64,000 nucleotides of DNA from Beroe ovata (Eukaryota > Ctenophora > Nuda > Beroida > Beroidae): contig CAMPET010000266.1 in assembly GCA_946803715.1 (NCBI GenBank), forward strand, positions 27,235 through 91,234, written 5' to 3'. A model generated the notes under the pieces. The model was given only the letters and a program-made list of their open reading frames with translations. It ran no database searches and was not told where the DNA came from. The position numbers and the translations under genes were made by a program. Of this stretch, positions 27,005 to 39,000 are shown one piece after another; positions within the stretch are counted from its first letter, which is position 1, and the number at the start of each line of letters is the position of its first letter.

Positions 27005-30000
27005 CTACTCCTGCACAAAAACAAAACTTCAAAAACCGTAATGAATTGCAGCATCTTGACTGACTTACCGCATTTGTATCTGGTTTCCACTTAGTTTTCG
27101 GCCTCATGCTCGCCACCTGCTTCAAAACGGGCATCTCTTCTATCTTGGCGGGAACGGCAGGTGAGCTGGTACAGGATTCAGTACCGACCACGGGAAAGTG
27201 GACGTGGACTGAGTGGGGGGCTGTGTCGCGCAACTTCTTCAACATGGCTGCGGGGAGTGCAGGGGTAAGAGCGCACTCAGCAGGTAGTGATGCGATGATA
27301 GACCCTGTCGAGAATTTCGCCCCCAAAAGACTATTTAAGAATTGAATTGACTGAATAACCAGCGGGGTTTTAAATCGGTCGGAAAAGGGTCCTTTATTCA
27401 CGGATGGGTCACCCATTCCTCATAGAGACGAGTCATGACGTAGGTGTTGCATACTGGTGTCAACGCATACCTATGACCTACGTCAGAGTCATGCAGTGGT
27501 GTCAACAAGTTATTACAAATGAGTCCCCGTTCGTCACAGACGCCTGTCATGACGTAGGTGTTGCAATGCACCACCTACGTTATGACTTGCATACTGGTGT
27601 CAATGCATTCCTACGTGAGAGGGACGCAGTGGTGTCAGCAAGTTATGACGAATGAGTCCCCCATTCGTCACAGAAACCTGTCATGACGTAGGTATTGCAT
27701 ACTGGTGTCAACGCATTCCTTCGTCAGAGTTATGTTGTGGTGTCAGCAAGTCATGACGAATGAGTCACGTATTCGTCACAGAGGCCTGTCATGACGTAGG
27801 TGTTGCATACTGGTGTCAACGCATTCCTTCGTCAGAGTTATGCAGTGGTGTCAACAAGCTATTACGAATGAGTTTCCCGTTCGTCACAGAGGCCTGTCAT
27901 GACGTACTGATTCGATTATGCTCCAATCCCTCCAATACCTCACAAAACAGCTGAAAGCAGCTAGGGTATGGGACCGCACCCTGTAGAGCCTGGATATTAT
28001 CTTGACCAATTTGATCAATTGCAAGACGTTCTTCTTTCACCTCGCTTAATTTGGTATCAATTTGTCATGCAGATTGGAGAAGTGCAAGAAGCTTTAAGAA
28101 GTTTTCGAGTTCAGAATAGGTATCAAAAAATGATTGGTTTTTTCATATTTTTCAGTTCCCGTGGGTCATCCAAGGAGACATCTGTACAGTATTGTCGCTC
28201 TCACGTCGCTTTCACGTGCCAAAACAATGATCAAACTCTCACTCGAGCAATAAAATTATAAAGATAGCACCACAATAATAAGCACAAGGAAGAAAACTGA
28301 GCCTTATTGAGCCTTACATTAATCTTTTTGGTTTTCTTACATCATAAGTCAACCCCCAACATAGACTGTTTCAAATTCCAAGCGACAATGGAGTAAGGAG
28401 GTGGATTTGGAAAATTTTTAGACAATGAATCAAGTTGGATGTAAGTAACCGTGAACTGTGGGGTCGGTCACTTGGGGAACTGTGCGAATATGGGAATTGG
28501 GAAGCAGCCCAATTTCCCGCTTACATATACATTGATGATTTGATTGATCTATAGTAGGGAATGAAATATATCAAGTACATTTCACTTCACTAACCCAACG
28601 GTTTAGCCAAACCCAATGGGTTATCCTCCTAAGTGATGATTGATCATATTACAGTAAGCGTATCAATCGTTGCAATCATTGGAAATACCCGTCCCCATTC
28701 CCCTCGGCTGATGAAGGGAACCATCCCTCATTCCTTACAACTTAATTCAACTTACCACTGTAGTTAATGTGGAGCATAGTTGGCCGGACAAGATTCTTCA
28801 TGACACGCTGATCGTTGATAGTATCGAAGAAGTGATCTTCCTCTTCCAATAGATTGTCACAGTACGTTGTCAACCTCCTGTAAAGTGGTACTGTTGGTAA
28901 ATCAATGTCAGGACTTGTCACTGTCAGAGTTTCACACAGTGACAGTGCCATTGGTCGATATCCATCCACAGAGGAGGTGGGAGAGGCATGACACTGCAGC
29001 TCACACTGAGAGCGGTGACGTCATGACCAACTGTTTTACCCGATCTGAACGTGGAGTCGTTTGTAATGTAGATCCAGTGCATCTCTGATCTTCCGGTGAA
29101 GGATCATGGCTCGATTGAGATCAACCTCCCCGGCCACGTCTTGATTCATGAGTTCTGATTGGAGTTCATTGTACCTCCTGAACCGGAGATACGCCCCAAA
29201 GATGGAGGCTAGCTTTTGTTCTATCAACTCGGACCACCTGGTGAACAGCAATTGTTGTGNNNNNNNNNNNNNNNNNNNNNNNNNNNNNNNNNNNNNNNNN
29301 NNNNNNNNNNNNNNNNNNNNNNNNNNNNNNNNNNNNNNNNNNNNNNNNNNNNNNNNNNNNNNNNNNNNNNNNNNNNNNNNNNNNNNNNNNNNNNNNNNNN
29401 NNNNNNNNNNNNNNNNNNNNNNTGTGTGTGTGTGACGTGTGTTTGTCTGTGTGTGTGTGTGTGTGACGTGTGAGTGTGTAAACCTACTACCTATTGATAA
29501 TGTTGATGATGAGTTTGTGGGCCAGGTTACTTATGAGACCCATCCTATGAACCATGTTTAGGTATTCCTCATTGTTACGCTGATCAGCAACACTGATATA
29601 CAACTTGGGTATCACCGCTTCTACAGCAGCCGGCTTCACATAATCCGTGGACACTCCCGAGTCCGCTTTATCCTCCTCCTCCTGCCCTTGCTCCCCCGCA
29701 AAGTTATCAGATCTGGGTGTTGTATCGGGCGGTGGCGGTGATGCGCCTGACACCTGGGATGGAGACTTCGCCACGTCACCCCAGTGATCCCGCCAAAACC
29801 GAGCCAGAGCCTTCTCCAAAGCTTGCACCTCGTATTCCTTGACAGAGACGTTAGGTTTTCAGAGAGAAAGTTGGTTTCTTGTGATTGTTCGTCCTACTTT
29901 GATCTATCAACAATATCAGGTGAACCTGATGTTTCTCGAACTCCAATTCTGTTTTTATCTTCTTGTTGACCCACTGTTCCCGCATGTTGACACGCTCCTT

Positions 30001-33000
30001 CTCCTTCCTCAACCGTTCATTTGTATGATCTGGCGGAGATAGGAGATTAGCGCTCCAGAATTGAAAATACGAGATAATCCAAAGTCTTCATTCAAACATG
30101 GATATTTCCAATTCAATGCCAAGTGACTATATAACAGAATATTGCCCGAGTCAGGAGACTAAGCCGACTGATAAGTGAAAAGTGTGCAGCAGGAGTAAGA
30201 CGATTTTTCCTATAGGTCTATTATTTCCGAAACTACCAAGGATGGAGAAGACTGTTTTCTCTCTTTCCTTTATCCTCCTGTCAAGATCCTTGTCGTCCAA
30301 CCTTTTCCTCCCGGACAAGTCCCTAATTCGCATGTCCTTCTCCTTCAGAGCCTGGGGTCATGTCACGTGGTACATGTTGTGATACAGTTAGTGAGACACA
30401 CGTAGGTATAGAAGTGGACCATTATGCGTGGTTTACACGCTTTATAATCCATCGCGCGCGTGATAAGACCACGCGTGATACGACCACGCGTGATTTCACC
30501 TGGAAAATCTCGAATTCGAGCGAGCTGAGCATCTCTGTGCTTTGTATCCTAAGTTGAAGGGGGCTCTGCTCGTATTTGAAATTGCTCTGCAAAACAATTT
30601 GAGTGATATCTTTGCCGTTTAGTATCTCTGTAACAGTCTCCTTGAACCTGTTTAAAGCATGAAACATGTAAGGTTGCTTTATATTTCTTATTATAGTAAA
30701 CAGCGGCTTATTCGCTGATCAAAACCACAACCAAACGAACAGTGTTTACAAATTGAGATCATCGTCACCATCATCGAGATCATTTCAGCCAAACTGTGCT
30801 AAAAGAACTGTATTGTATGCTATCTGGGGAATAAGGGGGCTTGAATCATGATAACGAACCTGAATATGGAGAAGACAACCTTATTCAGTTCCTTCTTATG
30901 AACACTGAGGAGCTTATCGTGCTCATTGATGAGTCTCCTGGTTGTCGCCTCGTTCCTTGACTTCTCCTTCGCTATGAACTCCCTTACTTTCTCCATACTC
31001 TTCTCAGACTGCTCTCTCATCGAGGCGATGTACTTCTGTAGCAACGCTATGTCCTGTACAAACACGGGAGTTCATTGCTCATGCAGTCTCTGCTCAATAA
31101 GCAATGTTCATTATCTCCATATTCGACAAACCCCATTGAGTTATCATGAGCGGTGAACTAAATTGTTCATAACAGGCAGTACAACGTCATGACAAAACAG
31201 TATAGAGTACGAAAATTGGGTATTATAGTCACTGGTCACAGGTAAGGTTAATGGTAAGCGGTAGTGATTGGGTTTAGGCTCACCTCACATTGCTTGACAC
31301 CCTTCTCCTTCTCGAGCTTCTCTATTGAGGCGATGTCCGCCGTGGTGAGCTGCTGTGGTGCACCACCATTCCCAAACATATCTGTGTGTGGGGATATCTA
31401 CTACACTTTGGGGAACTGACAGTGACAGCAAATAACAGACAAATGATACCTGGCAACGATCAGCAAGTTACTTGGTAACACCTGGTAACCCTGTTACCAC
31501 CCATTAACCGCCATGGAGTGTGTTACCTTGTTGAGCCATGCTACCCCGCCTCCCTGAATCCTCTGACAATCGCTTGATTGAGGCACGTCTTATCGCAGCC
31601 TCTGCCACCATGGCAATGCTCCCTTTCCGGGTTTTCCTCCTTTTCTTATCCATCCTAAAAACAATTTTCTCCAACTCAGGACTCTCAGGGCGGGAAACGA
31701 CCTCTGTCTGTGTCTCAGCTTCTTCCACCTGATTAGTGAACTTGTGTTATGCGCTTAGTCAATTAAGACACCGGTGGGAGGGTGGAGGGTTGAAAATGAA
31801 ATTTAGTAAATGACAATTTAGTAAATGACAATGCACTGATTATTTAACCTCTATTTCGGTGTTTGTAGCAGTATCGACAGTAATCACTTCGTCAAACATG
31901 ACTGAGTCGGAGTCCCCCCCCAGCAGAGATTGTGTGATGATTGATGACGCCTCCTGGGGAAGTGGCGTGGTCTCCAGGACAACGGGAGACTCGGGAGGAG
32001 GTGCCACTTCCCGCTCTTCCTCCTTCACTTCCTCCCTACCCTCAGCCTCTTTCCTTATCGCCTCCACGTCCATCGTGCCGGCAACAATAGCATCTTGCAG
32101 TTCTGCTATTTTCTGTTTCAATAACTTGACTTCTGCGTTTAGCATGACAATTGTGTTGTCCAGTTGCCGGATCTGCTTGTTTTTCCGGACCAAGACGACT
32201 CTTATCGCTTCGTTGGATGATGCCAGATTCTGTAGCTTTGCTGAAACATCTTTTAGTTGAAGTTTAGAACTTTCATCGCAGAACTATCACATAACTCTAC
32301 TGCTGCCGAGGGAATAATATGAAAGTTATGTCGGTATTTCAAGGGTAAGGTCTGTTAAGGAAAAGTGGTGCCAGATAGGTGGTGGTGACTGGTGTCAGGG
32401 GAAAAGTGCTGTCTGAGAAAGTGGTGTCAGTGAAATTACTGTCAGGGGGAGTGGTGTCAGTGAAGTGGTGTCAGAGATAGTGATGTCAAGACTAAGCAGT
32501 GTCAGGAAAGTGGTGTCAGATATAGTGATGTCGATAGTCGAGGGAAAAGTGATGTCAGGGTAACAGTGCAATAGAAAGTACTGTCAAGGGGAAGTGCTGC
32601 CAAGCAAAAGTTTTGTCAGAGATAATGATATCAAGGGAAAGTGCTGTTTAAAGAAGGAAAGTGGTGTCAAGGGAACATGCTGAAAACTGGGATCTCCGGA
32701 TCTAGTTTAGTGGAGCATTGAAACTTACCTTCAACCTCTTTCTCAGAAGCTTGGATGACCTCCTTGAGGACGGATTTAGGGATGACAGCCTGCTTGGCCG
32801 GTGCTTGTTGCTTCTCCTCCTTCTTCGGACGTGACTCCCTTCTCTCCAGTGTCTTGCTGGACATCGTCTCCAGTGTCTGGATCTTAATCTTCAGTTTGGA
32901 GATGACACCATCTTTCTCCTCCACTTGATCTCTCAGTGTGTCGCACTGCTGACTCAGCCTCACTCTGCTCTCTTCTATCTGATGACGTCATGGCTAAAGT

Positions 33001-36000
33001 GTNGTGCCACTTCCCGCTCTTCCTCCTTCACTTCCTCCCTACCCTCAGCCTCTTTCCTTATCGCCTCCACGTCCATCGTGCCGGCAACAATAGCATCTTG
33101 CAGTTCTGCTATTTTCTGTTTCAATAACTTGACTTCTGCGTTCAGCATGACAATAGTGTTGTCCAGTTGCCGGATCTGCTTGTTTTTCCGGACCAAGACG
33201 ACTCTTATCGCTTCGTTGGATGATGCCAGATTCTGTAGCTTTGCTGAAACATCTTTTAGTTGAAGTTTAGAACTTTCATCGCAGAACTATCACATAACTC
33301 TACTGCTGCCGAGGGAATAATATGAAAGTTAAGCCGGTGTCAAGGGTAAGGTCTGTCAAGGAAAAGTGGTGCCAGATAGGTGGTGGTGACTGGTGTCAGG
33401 AGAAAAGTGCTGTCTGAGAAAGTGGTGTCAGGGGGAGTGGTGTCAGTGAAGTGGTGTCAGAGAAAGTGATGTCAGAGAAAGTGATGTCAAGACTAAGAGG
33501 TGTCAGTGGAATTACTGTCAGGGGGAGTGGTGTCAGTAAAGTGGTGTCAGAGATAGTGGTGTCAAGACTAAATAGTGTCAGGAAAGTGGTGTCAGATATA
33601 GTGATGTCGATTGTCGAGGGAAAAGTGATGTCTAAAGCTGTCAGGGTAACAGTACTGTCTAACAGGTAGAAAGTACTGTCAAGGGGAAGTGCTGCCAAGC
33701 AANTCTACTGCTGCCGAGGGAATAATATGAAAGTTATGTCGGTATTTCAAGGGTAAGGTCTGTTAAGGAAAAGTGGTGCCAGATAGGTGGTGGTGACTGG
33801 TGTCAGGGGAAAAGTGCTGTCTGAGAAAGTGGTGTCAGTGAAATTACTGTCAGGGGGAGTGGTGTCAGTGAAGTGGTGTCAGAGATAGTGATGTCAAGAC
33901 TAAGCAGTGTCAGGAAAGTGGTGTCAGATATAGTGATGTCGATAGTCGAGGGAAAAGTGATGTCAGGGTAACAGTGCAATAGAAAGTACTGTCAAGGGGA
34001 AGTGCTGCCAAGCAAAAGTTTTGTCAGAGATAATGATATCAAGGGAAAGTGCTGTTTAAAGAAGGAAAGTGGTGTCAAGGGAACATGCTGAAAACTGGGA
34101 TCTCCGGATCTAGTGTAGTGGAGCATTGAANTGAAAATGTCCTAAAGTCACCTAAAATTACCTAAAATTACTGATACACGGCACAACGACAGTGCAATTG
34201 GTGCTGCGACCAGGATTTATTCGTATTTCAGAACCTGGGTTATTTCATCTTCATTTCCACGGTTGTTCACTCCATTTACACAATTCCAAAACATGTTCCT
34301 GTGTATCAATATACTGACACTAACTCATTATCCTCCTATTGTATCGGTTAAAATGGAGAAAACCCTTGAGGCGCTAGGAGCATTGACAGGAGAGCAGAGG
34401 GATGAGATTCGAGCCGCACATCAAGCTCAAGTCGAGGCCGAGATAACAACAGCCATCGCCCAAGCTCGAGAAACAGTCATAGCAGGAGCCGCAGGAAGCA
34501 GTGAACAGGAAGTCAGCGACCATAGTAAGATCCCAATTAAACTTTTTATCGAGAGATTCGAATCCTTTAAAAATGTCATGAGCCTTCAAGGACGGCAGGC
34601 TATAAACGCTTTCATGATCTGCTTAGATACTATCAACCGATGTAAGTTAATCGATAGTGGGGTTTCGAATTGTCAAGATTGGAATGAGTTTAAGGAGCGA
34701 GTTATTCTGACGTTACACTTACAACAGCCGCAAGCAGCAGTCAATGCTCGTTTAGAATTGAAGAAAGCTCTGCAGCGTCTCAATGAATCTTTGTCTGATT
34801 TCGGTGACCGTCTGCGACAGTCTGAGCATCTAGGCCAAGTGGAAGGTGTTATTCGTGATTCCGCCTTGAAAGCATTGTCCGCCGTTGAAAATAGGGACGA
34901 TTCAGCTACCCATATGTTAAACATGATAGATGACGTCGAAATTGATTCCAATGACATGACAGCCGAAACTAATCGTCGCGTAGCGTCTTATGGAGCTAGT
35001 GACACCATGAAGTCCAATGAGAAGTATAACGTCACAAACGTGAAACCAACTACATCTAGAGTGAACAATGTTGAGTTAGACACAGCACCTCGACGAACTG
35101 TCATCTGTTATAAGTGTCTTCAGCCTGGCCACTACTCTTACCAGTGCTATAATTCACACTCTAGCATTATAAATGCTGATTATAATCAGAATCAGCCGTC
35201 TCACAGGGGAAACTCAGGTCCAGGAGGATACTATAATAACAGAAGGAAGCCACTTGTGATTCGCCAATATTGCTCAAAGTTGAATCATTCTGCATTACGA
35301 TGTAAGAGTCGACTTAGGGATATGGAGCTCCAAAAGGCGAACGTTTTGCCCAGACAGCCTATGCTGAGCCAATCATGTGCTCCAAATACCAGCGCACAGC
35401 CAGATCATTCCCAGGCGCAGACGCACAATCTATCTATTGATCGTCAAGCTCGGAGAGAACCGCACAATGTCCCGGCTAATGCTCATCAAGGTGTTGGTTT
35501 CGATCAAGCATCTCCCGAATCAGGTCGTTTGGACAAAAAAGTGGACAGTGAACAGGAGTCTGAGGTTAATACAGAGTCAAAAAACTAGATGGTCCCTCTC
35601 TTGTCAAGAGGGAATCTGGAAAATGTGAACTGACTCCGGCACAGCACTCTTCTGAGGCATGCATACAGAGCTATCTATGCGAGGAAAAAGTTCACATTGG
35701 GGCTGTTTTACTTCACACATTGTTGTTTATCCTTTAGTAGACACATGACCAAGTGTGAGTCTGATGATAACTGGACTATAGTTAGCAAGATACGGTGGTT
35801 TCTTTACGTAATCAACAGAGTGTTCAATCTGGCCCGAGGTACTGCTATATTCTAATGACTTATCACGTCATTTCATCTCGGTCAAGGTAACATTGGTCAG
35901 TGTGAAATCTAACAAACCATTTGACGTGGGTCTGGAAAAGCTAGTTGCAGATAGTTTTTGAAGGTATCCCATCATCAACTGTTAGTTTCACACGTGATAG

Positions 36001-39000
36001 ATTCCCACTATACAGCATATCTATGCAGTTCACACTATTCCGCCTCCAATTAAAAGTGAACTGAGGGAACTTCTGATCTTATCTGATACCACATGTACCG
36101 AGTTTCACTAATCAGGCCATCTGATAGACTCTAAGCTGATTGCACAATTAGGCTGAGGTACACAGACCATTAGACCATTTACATCATTTACATTCGACCA
36201 TTTACATCAGTAATATTTTGGAGTTTGGACTAGACGTCTAGACGGTTGAAAGAAGTTGTAGGGACGAGTGCATGTTTCCTCTTCAGTATCATCTCCAAAC
36301 AACTGGTGGATAGTTTGAAGTTTTCTAACTGGTTTTTGGATTTACAGACATACATCCTACTGAAGTGGCTCTTGGATTTACAGACATACAACCTACTGAA
36401 GTGGATTCTGAGACAACAGACAGATATATTACAGAAGTGGAGTTGTGAGCAAGACAAGTTACTACAATTAGATTATCGATGTTGGTGCTCAGTGGAATCA
36501 GTTACTATAACAGAGAATTTGATGGTTCAAATCGAATGGCAGATATTCCCTACAAGAGATGGACATTATACAGCAGTTTTGGTACAGATACTTGAAATAA
36601 TAATAAAATTTGCAAAGTACAACAGAAATTAGGCGGAAGATCAGCAAATAACAGTGGAATTACAAGTTTACAGTGCAAACAAATCTACAGAGATGTTGGA
36701 GGAGCGTTACACAGCAGTTTGGAAGTGGATTAATTTACCCAGACAATAGATATTACCTGCGTCGCCAGCGTACGCGTAATAAGTTCGTTGACATCTGGAA
36801 GTGGTACCAGCCTGGCATAACGGGATTGTTTTTGTTCGGATATTGGCAGAATTACGGAGGTTGGCGCCAATTAGTTCTTCTGCTCGCCAACTATTAGAAC
36901 ATAAACAGCCTGTACCAATCATTCATTGCACTGTCGACTACGGATTGTTTCAAGTATTACCAAGCCTTCATCTCAGCGAAGCACCTATGTCGAGGATATT
37001 GTGGTAGACAGTTCTGCAAGCGATCGTGTGTAAGTTGTGAATAGATTAAACAATACATGCTATAATCAATCACAATGGAAGATTTCGAAACAGCAAAGAC
37101 TATCATTATGTTTCAGTGTGTATGTTTCAAAATGGACGTCCCTAAACCGCCGGTCGAAATGTGTAACAATTCATGCATGCTGTCCGAATGAGAGGTGGTC
37201 GTTGATATCACCCATATCAGGAACCAGTCATTGGAATCCATAGTTGGAAAATTTCGTTAATTTGGATAGATTCTCGAAGGAGCATTGGAGTTTCGACAGT
37301 TTTTATCAGAACCCGTTGAGCCTATTGACGATCGCACGTCAGAGTCAGCGTTTTCACGAGATCTTTTTCATATGCATGAAACTTCAGGGGAAATCACAGT
37401 TACGATGGCTTCAATTTCAACGGTTCTTGGATAACACAGCTAGTCGAACTTGAATATGAGGAGAAGAACACCTTGGCCTAGGAGTAGAATCAGTGTCGTC
37501 AGCAGTTTCTGTCTCGAAGTGGTTCAGGCTTCTCCGCCAACTGTCAGTGTCATTATGAGGAACGTGTCAGTTTCACAGGCAGTGGCCCACACAATCACAT
37601 GCATTCAGTCAATTCTTGAATAATTGGTCACTCAGCTCAAACACAAATCGGACCGAACATCATCGGAACACTCAGACGATCTGAGAAACCATCTGTTGGA
37701 CCATGGTGCAGTTCCTACTGGCATGAGGGTTCACAATTCACATCATTCTCACTTATTTTCTCGTCTTCGAGTCACTAGACCGCCATTTAGTGATTTCGAT
37801 AATCTATTGTCCATGTTTCACCATCATACATCACCTGAAAAAAAATCGGGGAAGGGGGAAGAAAAGGGAATTCAACACGCCAGTTGATGGGACTAACAGT
37901 TTTTCCAGGTTCTTCAGATTTTAAAAGGGAACACAGAGAGCTTCAGAAGAAGAATAGTCTGCTGCATTGCTACAATCTGACATCAGTAGCACAGCCACAA
38001 CCATTACAGAGAGTAAACACGCAATACGCATCCTGGATTCGATGTTTCGAACAGCCAAGAAGGGTCGTGGAAAGATTCGGTAGAGGAAGAGACCTGTGAC
38101 ATCGGGGACGCACTCTACTGCAGCTACATGACGTGGACTTGGTGAGGTTGTGACGGTGACCGAATCAGAGAAAAAGGCTGAACATGTGAAAGATTCCGAC
38201 AAAAAGCCGGATAAGGAGCACATATCTGTGCGTGTGGATGTGGAGAGCTTGCCGAGCAACAATGAAATGCCGCCATCATTCACCAAGACTCTTGTTTAAT
38301 ACAGGGACAATATACCTTGGTTTGCGGACACTAGCCCAAGCTGTACATGAGGACAGGATTTGCTGAACACTGACGAGGATTTTGCAGACGAGGAAAGAGG
38401 AACAGGGAACGAGGACAAGACGGCTGACTTACGGCTTCCTGCATCACCAGTCACCACTCTACAAAATAATCAAAAACAATGACATAAACTTGAATCAAAT
38501 ATGACTATGATGATCAATGAATAATGATAATGAACAATGCATATTCAAGGGACTATTCAGGATACCATCGAGGCATGATATGACGCTGCTATATGGCTGA
38601 TAGTTGTCGATGATTTCCGCCTAGGATCTTGCTTCTGATTTTTTTCTGATTTTTCGCAATACGCTGGGCTGAGATATTCATTTGCTTGTTTGAACGAGGG
38701 GGCGAGTTGCACGGTGTGCGGTTTGGGGTATGACGTAATTTGCTGATTTTGGGGTCGTTTGGTGCCGTGAGCACTGGACTGGGTTCGATATCACACTATT
38801 GATCCAGGCTCGCGCCATCACGTGATTCAGCCTAACTGAGCGTGTGCATTCTCCCCTGATTCAGTTTTTCTAGNTATACTCTGGGGACGCTGGATGGTTA
38901 CCCATTAAAATTACAATATGTAACGCGTAACTGCACGATCAGTGTTGCTGCTTTGTAACAAACTTGATACATGTTGTGGTGTATGTGTGGTTAATAATAT

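Noticed and set aside
27405-27910. CRISPR-like array
   Set aside because: Units are 108 bp, contiguous and without unique spacers, and the DNA is clearly eukaryotic.
31859-32260. Ser-rich + strand frame of 133 codons, repeated at 32925-33263
   Set aside because: Antisense of a coiled-coil exon whose - strand reading has proper splice phase and heptad structure.
35589-38873. Polymerase region of the retroelement
   Set aside because: No frame above 128 codons and no recognisable protease, reverse transcriptase or integrase motif.
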